In this document: in pieces, positions 1 through 8,893 of the stretch
Layout: each line of letters starts with the position of its first letter
How positions within the stretch are numbered: position 1 is the first letter of the stretch
NCBI RefSeq assembly: GCF_025567305.1
Contig: NZ_JAOQJP010000003.1
Span: 1 to 64,000, forward strand
Direction: 5' to 3'
Length of the DNA stretch: 64,000 nt
Source: Lentihominibacter butyricus
Lineage (GTDB): Bacteria; Bacillota; Clostridia; Peptostreptococcales; Anaerovoracaceae
Program-made: the position numbers and the translations under genes
The notes under the pieces: generated by a model
Told to the model about the DNA's origin: nothing
Database searches by the model: none
Seen by the model: the letters and a program-made list of their open reading frames with translations, nothing else

Positions 1-24
1 TCTTGAATACTTTGATCGTGCCAT
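1..24 (-). CDS. Transposase N-terminus (8 codons visible), IS3 OrfA-like
   Basis: Minus-strand ATG at 24-22, preceded at 6 nt by GGAGG, starts MARSKYSR before the window ends. A basic start of this type fits the small helix-turn-helix OrfA of IS3-family elements, and its position just inside an IS3-like terminal repeat supports that. Eight residues cannot prove the family. Confidence 0.4.
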
Positions 25-86
25 AGTGTACCTCCGTATTGTCTCTATTATATCATCTTTTTTCAGACTCTACTTTTTGGGGTACA
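1..86 (-). mobile_element. End of an IS3-type insertion sequence, cut by the window edge
   Basis: Read on the minus strand from 86 inward, the sequence begins TGTACCCCAAAAAGTAGA. This is the TG-initiated, C-tract terminal repeat style of IS3-family ends. Within it lie a TATAAT-like -10 (47-52), a GGAGG ribosome site and a start codon at 22-24 opening a frame that leaves the window. Only one end is visible, so family assignment rests on the terminus and the first codons. The element would continue to the left. Confidence 0.55.
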
Positions 87-121
87 CCTCAGACCCTAAG
101 ATTAAGTTCAGAGTAATATGG

Positions 122-182
122 AAGTGGCTCACTTTCAAGCGAGCATTTTTACTAAAAGTGGCTCACTTTTAGATTAGCATTT
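122..182. repeat. Two 27-bp direct repeats with core AAGTGGCTCACTTT, IS21-type terminal repeats
   Basis: Copies at 122-148 and 156-182 share AAGTGGCTCACTTT at the start and AGCATTT at the end, with seven variable bases between. Multiple subterminal repeats containing a GTGGCTCAC-like core are typical of IS21-family ends. No istA/istB genes are present in the window, so this is either debris or one end of an element interrupted by the flanking insertions. Confidence 0.45.
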
Positions 183-309
183 ATAGGCGGATTGAGGTGA
201 GCGGAATGTTTTTATCCCGCATCTCGATTACTCCAACAATTGTGCTGTAGTCATGCATAATCAATACTCCTTTCGTAAATTTTTTAACTACGAAAGGAAC
301 TATAAAACT

Positions 310-394
310 TTACCGTTTGGAACGGAAGTGTTCACCGAACGTCCGGAAACGGGTTTACCGATTCAAGCGGAATCAATTCACCGTTGGAGCGGAA
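310..394. repeat. Four helically phased ~22-bp repeats, pattern YACCG-N7/8-CGGAA
   Basis: TTACCG/TCACCG boxes start at 310, 332, 355 and 378, each followed by CGGAA at 323, 344, 368 and 390, so the unit recurs every 21-24 bp (two helical turns). A related GCGGAATG lies near 200-207. This looks like an array of transposase-binding sites of an IS21-type end. Between 183 and 487 I see no convincing gene; a 71-codon plus-strand frame at 253-468 crosses these repeats, has no ribosome site and is judged spurious. Confidence 0.4.
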
Positions 395-668
395 TATGCA
401 CAATATTAATCTACAAAATATCAAAAATTTCTGACAGCCGCGAAAATCGTGCACTCCCCCTTTTATGATTCTAATGGTAACAGAAAACCTGTCCCAATAT
501 AGGGACAGGCCAAACTGTAGACAAAGCCCACATGTAAAAGTGTGGACTTTGTTTTGTTTTTGGTGTTTTCACAGTGTCAAATCAGTGTGTTTTGAGTACA
601 TACAATCCTCTGAAATGTTGAATTTCCAATGGCTTTATGGTATCATGATCTAAGAAAAGAGGTTCGAT

Positions 669-2120
669 ATGATTACTAAAAATGTAAGCAATAAGGGTCA
701 GGTCCAGATTGTTTCTCTAGATCAACTGGTGCCAGAAGACCACATCCTTCGCAAAATAGACCGTTCAGTGGATTTCTCATTCATATACGATTTAGTCGAA
801 GACAAGTATTCTTCCGATAACGGCAGACCAAGTATCGATCCGGTTATGCTGATCAAGATCCCGATCATACAGTACATGTTTGGTATTAAAAGTATGCGCC
901 AGACAATAAAGGACATTGAAGTCAATGTAGCTTACAAATGGTTCCTGGGATTGGATTTCTTTGATCCGGTTCCTCATTTCAGCACTTTTGGAAAGAACTA
1001 CAAAAGGAGATTCGAAGACACAGATTTATTCGAGCAGATTTTCGCAAACATTCTAATGCAGTGCATGAAATATGATCTTGTAGCTCCTTCAACCATTTTC
1101 GTTGATGCGACTCATGTAAAGGCGGCTGCTAACAGAAAGAAATCAAAAAAGATTCTTGTTGCCAGGAAAACTGCAAGATTTTACGATGAACAACTCAAGA
1201 GCGAAATCAATGCGGATCGCGAAGCTCATGGTAAGAAACCTCTTAAGGATAAAGAAGATGATAACAGCGATGATGATCCCGGTAATCTATCAGGGCAAAA
1301 CGGGGACTTAAAGGAAAAGAAGGAAAGCACCACAGATCCTGAAAGCGGATGGTTCCATAAGGGAGAACACAAAGAAGTCTTTGCATATGCCGTTGAAGCT
1401 GCATGCGACAGACATGGATGGATCCTTGGTTATACAATACACCCTGGCAATGAACATGATTACATGACCTTTCCTTCAATATACAAGAAGCTTAAGCGGT
1501 ATGATCCCGGCATAATAGTAGCTGATGCAGGTTACAAAACACCAGCCATAGCAAAGCTGTTAATAGATGACGTAGTAATACCTGTGTTCCCGTACACGAG
1601 ACCGATGACGAAAGAGGGGTTCTTTAAGAAATACGAGTATGTATATGACGAATATTTCGACTGCTGCATTTGCCCGAACAATCAGATCCTGAAATATGCT
1701 ACAACAAACAGAGAGGGCTATCGGGAATACAAGAGTAATCCTGATGTATGTGAAAGATGCCCCTACATATCTCAGTGTACACAAAGCAAAAACCACCAAA
1801 AGGTAGTTACAAGGCACCTGTGGCAGGATTACATTGATACATGTGAAGATATCAGGCATAGCACTGGAATGAAAGAAGTCTACAACAAACGTAAGGAGAC
1901 CATAGAGAGAATCTTCGGTGTAGCAAAAGAAAATCATTGCATGAGATATACCCAGCAACGTGGTAAGGCTAAAATGGCCATGAAGGTTGGGCTTACCTTT
2001 GCATGCCTGAACATGAAAAAACTGGCTAAACTACTGCCAAGGAGAAAGAAAAATATGCTGACTTCTTGCCGATGTTCTCGTTTTTCAAGCCATATTTGGA
2101 ATTTTAACCCGATCACATAG
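669..2120 (+). CDS. IS1182-family DDE transposase
   Basis: 483 aa, full length for the family, with GAGG before the ATG. The N-terminal half holds the IS1182 helical domain (IDRSVDFSFIYDLVED, GRPSIDPVMLIKI near residues 30-65). The catalytic triad is visible as IFVDATHVKAA, GIIVADAGYKT and a late KRKETIERIFGVAKE block. A Cys-rich stretch (CCICPNN, CERCPYISQC) lies between the second Asp and the Glu, as in relatives. The C-terminal 25 residues are basic and Cys-containing and do not look like a conserved domain. The frame is intact, so the copy may be active. Catalyses excision and integration of this element. Confidence 0.9.
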   Translation: MITKNVSNKGQVQIVSLDQLVPEDHILRKIDRSVDFSFIYDLVEDKYSSDNGRPSIDPVMLIKIPIIQYMFGIKSMRQTIKDIEVNVAYKWFLGLDFFDPVPHFSTFGKNYKRRFEDTDLFEQIFANILMQCMKYDLVAPSTIFVDATHVKAAANRKKSKKILVARKTARFYDEQLKSEINADREAHGKKPLKDKEDDNSDDDPGNLSGQNGDLKEKKESTTDPESGWFHKGEHKEVFAYAVEAACDRHGWILGYTIHPGNEHDYMTFPSIYKKLKRYDPGIIVADAGYKTPAIAKLLIDDVVIPVFPYTRPMTKEGFFKKYEYVYDEYFDCCICPNNQILKYATTNREGYREYKSNPDVCERCPYISQCTQSKNHQKVVTRHLWQDYIDTCEDIRHSTGMKEVYNKRKETIERIFGVAKENHCMRYTQQRGKAKMAMKVGLTFACLNMKKLAKLLPRRKKNMLTSCRCSRFSSHIWNFNPIT

Positions 2121-2126
2121 ACGAAA

Positions 2127-2160
2127 AGCCTCTCAGATTATGATAATCCAAGAGGCTTTG
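2127..2160 (+). terminator. Hairpin terminator inside the right end of the IS
   Basis: AGCCTCT (2127-2133) pairs with AGAGGCT (2151-2157), followed by TTTG. It sits 6 bp after the transposase stop, just inside the inverted repeat, and could also block read-through into or out of the element. U-tract is short. Confidence 0.5.
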
Positions 2161-2280
2161 TCTACAGTTTGAGGGTGTCTAAGCAGACACCCTATACTAG
2201 GAATAGCTTTATTTCAAGCTTTTCTGGGTAATGAAACGAGTTTTCCGGATGATAAATCTTCATACTCTGTCTCATAAATT

Positions 2281-2298
2281 CTTTCGAAATTTCGAAAG
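2281..2298. repeat. Perfect 18-bp palindrome CTTTCGAAATTTCGAAAG
   Basis: Self-complementary over all 18 bases, located between the IS1182-type element and the 3' end of ppdK. It lacks a T-run, so it is not an obvious intrinsic terminator. The 2194-2341 gap holds no other recognisable feature. Confidence 0.4.
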
Positions 2299-2341
2299 TT
2301 CCCAAAAAACAGCTCGGATCTTTTAGTGGCGTGGCTACAAG

Positions 2342-4963
2342 CTACTTCTGATTGATAGCTGCCTGTGCTGCTGCCAGTCTTGCGATAGGAACTCTGAACG
2401 GTGAGCATGATACGTACTGGAGCCCTACTGCATTGCAGAATGCGATCGACTTAGGATCTCCGCCGTGTTCTCCACAGATGCCGAGCTTGATGTTCGGTCT
2501 TGTCTGCTTACCGAGCTCTACAGCCATCTTCACGAGTTTGCCTACGCCTGTCTGGTCGATGCTCTGGAACGGATCATCCTCGAAGATGCCCTTGTCTCTG
2601 TATTCCTTGATGATCTTGCCTGTATCGTCTCTTGAGAATCCGAATGTCATCTGAGTCAGGTCATTAGTACCGAATGAGAAGAATTCAGCTTCTTCAGCGA
2701 TCTCATCTGCAGTCAGAGCTGCTCTAGGGATCTCGATCATGGTACCTACCATGTAATCGAACTTAACACCTTCTTCTTCCATTACCTTGTCGACAGTCTT
2801 GACTACTGTAGCCTTTACATCAGCCAGCTCAGCCTTCATGCCTACGAGCGGGATCATGATCTCAGGAATGATATCGTATCCCTTTTCAGCTCTTACCTTG
2901 ATAGCTGCTCTGATGATAGCTTCAGCCTGCATCTCTGCGATCTCAGGATATGTAACGGCAAGTCTGCAGCCTCTGTGTCCGAGCATAGGGTTGAACTCGT
3001 GGAGTTCTTCTGCCTTCTTGGCCAGTTTTTCGTATGGAACGTTGATCTGTGCCGACAGTTCATGAAGCTCTTCGTCTGTGTGCGGGATGAACTCGTGGAG
3101 AGGCGGATCCAGCAATCTGATAGTTACCGGTCTGTCACCCATAGTTTCATATATTCCCTCGAAGTCTCCCTGCTGATATGGCAGGAGGAACTTCAGAGCT
3201 TCTCTTCTCTCTTCTTCAGTATCAGCCATGATCATTCTTCTGATAGCCGGGATCCTCTCTTCTTCAAAGAACATGTGCTCAGTTCTGCAGAGTCCGATAC
3301 CTTCAGCACCGAAGTCAACTGCCTGCTTTGCATCTCTAGGATTGTCGGCATTTGTTCTTACCTTCAGGGTTCTGATATCATCAGCCCATGACATGATCTT
3401 TCCAAAGTCTCCTGACAGTTCAGGCGGAACAGTCTTTACCTGGCCTTTGAGTACGTCACCTGCAGATCCGTTCAGTGAGATGTAATCTCCCTCAACGAAA
3501 GTCTCTCCGCCGATGATGAGTTTCTTGTTGTCTTCATCCACCTTGATCTCTGAGCAGCCTGATACACAGCACTTACCCATACCTCTTGCAACTACTGCCG
3601 CATGTGATGTCATACCGCCTCTTGCTGTGAGGATACCTTCTGCTGCTACCATACCTGCAAGGTCTTCAGGTGATGTCTCGAGTCTTACGAGGATAGCCTT
3701 TTCTCCGTTTGCAACTGCTGCTTCTGCATCTGCAGCGTTGAAGTAGATCTTTCCTGTTGCTGCACCCGGTGATGCCGGAAGTCCCTTAGTCAGTTTCTCA
3801 GCCTTTGCGAGTTCATCTGCATCGAACATAGGGTGAAGCAGCTGATCGATCTGAGCCGGTTCTATACGCATAACTGCAGTTTCTTTATCTATGAGGCCTT
3901 CAGCTTCCATGTCAACAGCGATCTTCACTGCTGCAGGAGCTGTTCTCTTGCCGTTTCTTGTCTGGAGCATGTAAAGCTTTTCTCTTTCTACAGTGAACTC
4001 CATGTCCTGCATGTCTCTGTAGTGGTTTTCAAGAAGCTCTGCGATCCTTACGAATTCCTTGTAAACTTCAGGGAAAGCTTCTGCCATCTCTGCGATAGGC
4101 TGCGGTGTTCTGATACCTGCTACAACGTCTTCGCCCTGAGCGTTCACGAGGAACTCACCGAACAGCGCTTTTTCACCTGTTGCAGCATTTCTCGTAAATG
4201 CAACACCTGTACCTGATGTATCTCCCATGTTACCGAATACCATCGACTGCACGTTTACAGCTGTACCGATGCTGTCAGGAATCTCATTGAGCTTTCTGTA
4301 AAGGATAGCTCTGTCGTTGTTCCACGATCTGAATACTGCCATTACAGCTTCCATCAGCTGATCTTTAGGCTCCTGCGGGAAGTCTCTGCCCATTTCTTCC
4401 TTAACGAGAGCTTTGTATCCCGTGATGATCTCCTTGAGATCTTCTGTAGTGAGCTCTACGTCGAAAGTGCAGCCCTTCTTTTCTTTCTGTGCATCGAAGA
4501 TCGCATCGAACTTTCTCTTGTCGATCTCCATTACTACGTCTCCGAACATCTGGATGAATCTTCTGTAGCTGTCATATGCGAATCTAGGGTTTTCAGTAAG
4601 TGTCGCAAGACCTTCTACTGTATTGTCATTCAGACCCAGGTTCAGGATAGTGTCCATCATTCCCGGCATCGAGATCTTTGCACCTGAACGAACTGAAACC
4701 AGAAGCGGATTTCCTACGTCTCCGAATTTCTTTCCCGTAACATTTTCGAGCTCTTCGAGCTTTTCGAAAATTGCTGCTACTATATCTTCGCCGATAGTCT
4801 TTCCTTCTTCATAATATCTGTTGCATGCTTCAGTTGTTACTGTGAACCCAAAAGGCACCGGTAAACCTATCTTTGTCATTTCTGCCAGGTTTGCACCTTT
4901 GCCGCCCAGCAGATCTTTCATGTCTTTTGAGCCTTCATTGAATGAATACACAAATTTTTTCAT
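2342..4963 (-). CDS. ppdK: Pyruvate, phosphate dikinase
   Basis: 873 aa, the normal length. Interconverts pyruvate + ATP + Pi and phosphoenolpyruvate + AMP + PPi in the cytosol; in anaerobes it often works glycolytically and saves energy through PPi. Domains in order: N-terminal ATP-grasp (GGKGANLAEMTKIGLPVPFGF at the start), swivelling phosphohistidine domain with GGMTSHAAVVARGMG (catalytic His near residue 455), and C-terminal PEP/pyruvate barrel with GICGEHGGDP (catalytic Cys near 830). GAGGAG precedes the ATG. It is the last gene of the minus-strand block, 27 bp after glyS. The partner regulators found beside it in Bacillus (CcpN, PPDK regulatory protein) are absent here. Confidence 0.97.
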   Translation of the reverse strand: MKKFVYSFNEGSKDMKDLLGGKGANLAEMTKIGLPVPFGFTVTTEACNRYYEEGKTIGEDIVAAIFEKLEELENVTGKKFGDVGNPLLVSVRSGAKISMPGMMDTILNLGLNDNTVEGLATLTENPRFAYDSYRRFIQMFGDVVMEIDKRKFDAIFDAQKEKKGCTFDVELTTEDLKEIITGYKALVKEEMGRDFPQEPKDQLMEAVMAVFRSWNNDRAILYRKLNEIPDSIGTAVNVQSMVFGNMGDTSGTGVAFTRNAATGEKALFGEFLVNAQGEDVVAGIRTPQPIAEMAEAFPEVYKEFVRIAELLENHYRDMQDMEFTVEREKLYMLQTRNGKRTAPAAVKIAVDMEAEGLIDKETAVMRIEPAQIDQLLHPMFDADELAKAEKLTKGLPASPGAATGKIYFNAADAEAAVANGEKAILVRLETSPEDLAGMVAAEGILTARGGMTSHAAVVARGMGKCCVSGCSEIKVDEDNKKLIIGGETFVEGDYISLNGSAGDVLKGQVKTVPPELSGDFGKIMSWADDIRTLKVRTNADNPRDAKQAVDFGAEGIGLCRTEHMFFEEERIPAIRRMIMADTEEERREALKFLLPYQQGDFEGIYETMGDRPVTIRLLDPPLHEFIPHTDEELHELSAQINVPYEKLAKKAEELHEFNPMLGHRGCRLAVTYPEIAEMQAEAIIRAAIKVRAEKGYDIIPEIMIPLVGMKAELADVKATVVKTVDKVMEEEGVKFDYMVGTMIEIPRAALTADEIAEEAEFFSFGTNDLTQMTFGFSRDDTGKIIKEYRDKGIFEDDPFQSIDQTGVGKLVKMAVELGKQTRPNIKLGICGEHGGDPKSIAFCNAVGLQYVSCSPFRVPIARLAAAQAAINQK

Positions 4964-4990
4964 TTTACCTTTTACTCTCCTCGCTTTAAA

Positions 4991-6394
4991 TTAAAAGACT
5001 AATTTTTGCTCTATATATTCCTTTACCTGCTCAACAGGTATACGGATCTGTTCCATCGTGTCTCTGTCTCTTACAGTGACGCAACCGTCTGTCTCTGTAT
5101 CAAAGTCCACGCATATCGAGAACGGTGTTCCTATCTCGTCCTCTCTTCTGTATCTCTTGCCTATAGAGCCTGTGACATCGTAATCGACTGAGAAATGCTT
5201 TGCAAGTTCCTCATAGATAGGCTCAGCAACAGGTGCAAGCTTCTTTGCAAGAGGAAGCACTGCAGCCTTGAACGGAGCAAGCGCCGGATGCAGTCTCAGG
5301 ACTGTTCTCACGTCTTCCTTGCCCTTGCTGTCAGTCAGCACTTCTTCGTCATACGCTTCTGTAAGGAATGCCAGTGCCACACGATCAGCGCCGAGAGACG
5401 GCTCTATGCAGTAAGGCACGTATTTTTCATTCGTTTCAGGATCCATGTAGCTCATGTCCTGTCCTGAATGCTCCATGTGCTGCTTGAGGTCGAAGTCAGT
5501 TCTGTCTGCGATACCCCAGAGTTCTCCCCATCCAAACGGGAACCTGTACTCTATGTCTGTAGTCGCATTGCTGTAGTGTGACAGCTCTTCCTGATCATGA
5601 TCTCTGAGCTTTATGTTTTCGTCCTTCATTCCGAGCGCCTTCAGGAAGTTTACACAGTAATCCTTCCAGTATGCGAACCATTCAAGGTCTGTTCCCGGAG
5701 CACAGAAGAACTCGAGCTCCATCTGTTCGAATTCTCTCGTTCTGAAGATGAAGTTGCCCGGTGTGATCTCGTTTCTGAACGATTTTCCCACCTGCGCTAT
5801 ACCGAACGGGATCTTCTTTCTTGAAGTTCTCTGCACGTTTTTGAAGTTGACGAATATTCCCTGAGCAGTTTCCGGTCTGAGGAAAATCTCCGCTTTGGAA
5901 TCCTCCGTAACGCCCTGGAAAGTCTTGAACATGAGATTGAACTGGCGGATACCTGTGAAGTCTGACTTGCCGCATTCGGGGCATTTGATGCCTTTTTCCT
6001 CGATGAATGACTGCAGCTTGTCATTCGACCATCCGTCAACTGTGATATCTTCCATTCCCTGTTCCTTGAGCCAGCCTTCGATAAGCTGGTCTGCTCTGAA
6101 TCTCGACTTGCAGCTCTTGCAGTCGATCAGCGGATCCGCGAATCCTCCAACGTGTCCTGAAGCCACCCATGTCTGCGGGTTCATCAGTATCGCTGCATCA
6201 AGGCCCACGTTGTATTTTGACTCCTGAACGAATTTCTTCCACCATGCCTTCTTGATGTTGTTCTTGAACTCAACACCGAGCGGACCGTAATCCCATGTGT
6301 TGGCCAGCCCGCCGTATATTTCAGAACCCGGATAGATATATCCTCTGTTCTTCGCCAGGGCTGTAAGCTTTTCCATTGTAACTTTTCTGCTCAT
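4991..6394 (-). CDS. glyS: Glycyl-tRNA synthetase, single-chain dimeric type
   Basis: Charges tRNA-Gly with glycine. I place the start at 6394 (MSRKVTMEKLTALAKNRGYI, 467 aa) because AGGAAG lies just upstream; the frame is open 31 codons further but that extension overlaps the neighbouring gene. Class II core is visible: GGLANTWDYGPLGVEFKNNI near the N-terminus, motif 2 around FRNEITPGNFIFRTREFEQ, and motif 3 at SLGADRVALAFL, followed by the anticodon-binding domain (VLPLAKKLAPVAEPI onward). A CKSCKSRF / CPECGKSDF pair suggests a zinc site in the insertion. This is the eukaryote/archaea-like alpha2 form rather than GlyQ+GlyS. Confidence 0.96.
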   Translation of the reverse strand: MSRKVTMEKLTALAKNRGYIYPGSEIYGGLANTWDYGPLGVEFKNNIKKAWWKKFVQESKYNVGLDAAILMNPQTWVASGHVGGFADPLIDCKSCKSRFRADQLIEGWLKEQGMEDITVDGWSNDKLQSFIEEKGIKCPECGKSDFTGIRQFNLMFKTFQGVTEDSKAEIFLRPETAQGIFVNFKNVQRTSRKKIPFGIAQVGKSFRNEITPGNFIFRTREFEQMELEFFCAPGTDLEWFAYWKDYCVNFLKALGMKDENIKLRDHDQEELSHYSNATTDIEYRFPFGWGELWGIADRTDFDLKQHMEHSGQDMSYMDPETNEKYVPYCIEPSLGADRVALAFLTEAYDEEVLTDSKGKEDVRTVLRLHPALAPFKAAVLPLAKKLAPVAEPIYEELAKHFSVDYDVTGSIGKRYRREDEIGTPFSICVDFDTETDGCVTVRDRDTMEQIRIPVEQVKEYIEQKLVF

Positions 6395-6419
6395 TTCCTT
6401 ACTTCCTTCTGATTTTTGT

Positions 6420-7187
6420 CTATTTCTCTTCCTCGGCCTCTTCTGTACCGCAGCAGCAACCGCATGTATCCTCTGCACCGGCTTCATCAGCTGCAGCTTC
6501 CTCTACTTCAGCCTCAGATGCTTCTGCCTCGCAGCCACATCCGCATGCACACTTGTCATCTGCACTTTCTGCAGCCACAGTATCTTCGTCTTCTGCCTTT
6601 ATCTCTGTATCCGCTTCATTCTCATCGAAGCATTCCGAGAAATCGAATTCTCCCGGACCCTTCTTGATGCGGTTCACAGCTTCTCCTGCCTTCTCGACAC
6701 CCTTCTGATATATCTGAGTGCTCTTTTCCTTTACCTCGCCGACCACATTGCTGCTTTTTTCAACAACTGTTCCCACAGCATCATTTACAGCATCGCTGAC
6801 GTCGATTATCGTTCCGTCATCCTTGATCACTTCTATAGTGCATCTGAATCCGAATGCAGCGACTACAGCGACCACTGACGCGATCGGAGCGATCACTATA
6901 CCCACGATACCTGCATTCACAGGCACATTGAGGATCGTTTCATCATCCCTCTTTACCTGGATCTTTGCAACGTTGCCCTTCTTAACGAGTTCTTTGAGAC
7001 TGTCAAAAAGAGCCTCCCCCTTCTTGCCGAAACCTCTCTTCTTCTCTCCGGCATTCACTGTTTCTTCGATAGCGATTATCGCATCCACTACGCTGCCGTC
7101 AGCCTCTTCGAGCGCTGCTTTAGCCTCTGCATATGTCACGCCTGTTCTATCCTTCACCAGTTCGATTTTCTCTAATGTGATTTCCAT
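6420..7187 (-). CDS. DUF4342 protein with UBA-like N-terminus and Cys-rich tail
   Basis: 255 aa, AGGAGGT before the start. Residues 1-45 (VKDRTGVTYAEAKAALEEADG) resemble the TS-N/UBA fold used by EF-Ts-like proteins. Residues ~60-140 form the DUF4342 region with a Gly/Ala/Val-rich hydrophobic stretch (VNAGIVGIVIAPIASVVAVVAAFGF) that could insert in or lie on the membrane. The tail is acidic and carries two Cys clusters, CACGCGC (213-219) and CGCCC (242-246): eight cysteines in a row-like arrangement suggesting metal or Fe-S binding. Function unknown. It sits between recO and glyS, 20 bp from recO. Confidence 0.75.
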   Translation of the reverse strand: MEITLEKIELVKDRTGVTYAEAKAALEEADGSVVDAIIAIEETVNAGEKKRGFGKKGEALFDSLKELVKKGNVAKIQVKRDDETILNVPVNAGIVGIVIAPIASVVAVVAAFGFRCTIEVIKDDGTIIDVSDAVNDAVGTVVEKSSNVVGEVKEKSTQIYQKGVEKAGEAVNRIKKGPGEFDFSECFDENEADTEIKAEDEDTVAAESADDKCACGCGCEAEASEAEVEEAAADEAGAEDTCGCCCGTEEAEEEK

Positions 7188-7207
7188 ACTCTACCTCCTG
7201 TTCAACT

Positions 7208-7960
7208 CTACATTTGAATAAGTTTTTCACTTTTTAAGTCCGAAGCGTCAAGGTAGTATGCTGCATATTCTCTGATTATCTCCTGCAGCAGCCTGCCCGC
7301 GTCTTCTTTCAATGCAAGATGTTCCAGTTTTTTTAACGGATTCACCGTAAAATACTTTAATATATCTAATATACCAAATTTAATGTCATAAATCAATGTA
7401 TGGCATTCTAAATTTTCTTTACTCTTCAGACAGTCACTGCATATTATTCCCCCGTCGGGAATGCTGAATTTAGCTGCCGGCTTTTTTTCTCCGCAGACCG
7501 CACAGTGGTCGAGCTGCGGCATCACTCCCGAATACCTCAGTACCTTCGTCTGATAAGCGAGGACCAGTGTCCCTATGCCCCTGCTACGGTTTTCCAGCAT
7601 ATCGAAAAAGTCGATCAGCAGACTGAATATCCCCGGAGACGGGACTTCGTCCGACAGTATGCGTTCAGTGAATTCCAGCACATACGCCCCGTTCATGTAC
7701 TTGTCGACATCCTCGCCGATCCCGTAGTAGCTCCTTATCACATCCGCACTGTTTATGTTATAGCTTTCACGGTTTTTGAACATCTCGTAACGTCCGTATG
7801 TGAACGGTCTCAGAGCCAGTGAGCTTCTGTTCCTGCCCTTTTCGGCTATGCTCGTGCCTGCGCTGATCTTGCCGTATTTCTTTGAAAAAAGCAGCACCAT
7901 GCGCCTGCCGTATGAAGTTTTTACCTGTCTGAGCACTATGCCCTCTGTATCAGTAAGCAA
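7208..7960 (-). CDS. recO: DNA repair protein RecO
   Basis: 250 aa. RecO acts with RecR/RecF in loading RecA on SSB-coated DNA and anneals single strands. N-terminal OB-fold (TEGIVLRQVKTSYGRRMVLLFSKKYGKISA), helical middle, and a zinc finger CAVCGEKKPAAKFSI...GGIICSDC around residues 150-180. The gene follows era by only 8 bp, the usual Firmicute order. Base composition near its 3' end is slightly more AT-rich than neighbours but the frame is intact. Confidence 0.93.
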   Translation of the reverse strand: MLTDTEGIVLRQVKTSYGRRMVLLFSKKYGKISAGTSIAEKGRNRSSLALRPFTYGRYEMFKNRESYNINSADVIRSYYGIGEDVDKYMNGAYVLEFTERILSDEVPSPGIFSLLIDFFDMLENRSRGIGTLVLAYQTKVLRYSGVMPQLDHCAVCGEKKPAAKFSIPDGGIICSDCLKSKENLECHTLIYDIKFGILDILKYFTVNPLKKLEHLALKEDAGRLLQEIIREYAAYYLDASDLKSEKLIQM

Positions 7961-7968
7961 CCCTGCAC

Positions 7969-8868
7969 CTAATCCTTGTATCCGAAATTGGAAAGAGCTA
8001 TATCGCTGTCACGCCAGTTTTCCTTGACCTTTACCCACAGCTCCAGGAACACTTTCGTTCCCAGCAGCGCCTCGATCTCCTGACGGGCGCTCTTGCCGAT
8101 GCCCTTGAGCTTCCTGCCGCCTTTTCCGATTATCATACCTTTATGCGATTTCTTCTCGCAGTATATCACGGCGCTGATCCTCGTCAGGCTGCGCTCTTCC
8201 TTATACTGCTCTATCTCGACCGCAACACCGTGAGGAACTTCATCCTGCAGATATAGAAGGATCTTTTCTCTTATTATCTCGCTCACGATAAAACGCTCCG
8301 GATGCTCCGTTATCATGTCGTCCGGGAAGAACATCGGCCCTTCCTCCATGAAGCCCACCGCGCATTTTATCACATCATCGACATTTTTGCCTTCTATCGC
8401 CGATACGCCTATGATTTCTTCGAAAATTCCGAGCTTGTCATATTCTTCATACACTTCTCTGAAAAAGTCAGGCTCCATCTTGTCTATCTTGTTTATCACA
8501 AGTATCTTAGGCGTCGTTACGTTGTCCAGCAGGTCGACGATGTATTTGTCTCCCGGTCCGGCCGACAGCTTGTCGTCGACGATGAATATTATCGCTTCGA
8601 CTTCGTTGAAAGTCCCTGTAGCCGTATCCGTCATGTATTCGCCGAGCTTTGTCCTCGGACGGTGTATGCCCGGTGTGTCTATGAACACCATCTGTGTATC
8701 TTCTTTTATCTCTTCGTCGGCATAATGTGTATAGATGCCTCTTATCGCATTTCTCGTTGTCTGAGGCTTGTCTGTCGTTATTGCTATCTTTTCCCCCAGG
8801 ATGGCATTCAGCAGCGTTGATTTGCCCACATTAGGTCTTCCGACTATGGCAATGAATCCAGTCTTCAT
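7969..8868 (-). CDS. era: GTPase Era
   Basis: Binds the 3' end of 16S rRNA and aids 30S maturation. Start set at 8868 (MKTGFIAIVGRPNVGKST, 299 aa, the family length) because GGAGG lies 6 nt upstream; an in-frame ATG at 8880 is possible. GTPase motifs: GRPNVGKST (10-18), TTRNAIRGI, DTPG, NKID and SAIEG. The C-terminal KH domain shows GMIIGKGGRKLKGIG. Part of the cdd-era-recO string. Confidence 0.96.
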   Translation of the reverse strand: MKTGFIAIVGRPNVGKSTLLNAILGEKIAITTDKPQTTRNAIRGIYTHYADEEIKEDTQMVFIDTPGIHRPRTKLGEYMTDTATGTFNEVEAIIFIVDDKLSAGPGDKYIVDLLDNVTTPKILVINKIDKMEPDFFREVYEEYDKLGIFEEIIGVSAIEGKNVDDVIKCAVGFMEEGPMFFPDDMITEHPERFIVSEIIREKILLYLQDEVPHGVAVEIEQYKEERSLTRISAVIYCEKKSHKGMIIGKGGRKLKGIGKSARQEIEALLGTKVFLELWVKVKENWRDSDIALSNFGYKD

Positions 8869-8893
8869 CTTATCCTCCATTTCTGCCGCAGCA

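Larger units (their letters stand above)
488..2193 (+). mobile_element. IS1182-type insertion sequence, apparently complete
   Basis: An 18-bp perfect inverted repeat, CAAACTGTAGACAAAGCC at 511-528 and its complement at 2154-2171, brackets one transposase gene. Immediately outside each repeat is a 22-nt hairpin: CCTGTCCC/GGGACAGG at 488-509 (8-bp stem) and AGGGTGTCT/AGACACCCT at 2172-2193 (9-bp stem). The two hairpins differ in sequence but match in size and position. No clear target duplication is visible, so the outer limits could be the inner repeats (511-2171) or the hairpins. The element lies 148 bp beyond the 3' end of ppdK. Confidence 0.7.

Noticed and set aside
253..468. Possible 71-aa protein upstream of the IS1182-type element
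   Set aside because: Overlaps the phased repeat array, lacks a ribosome site and has no recognisable motif.
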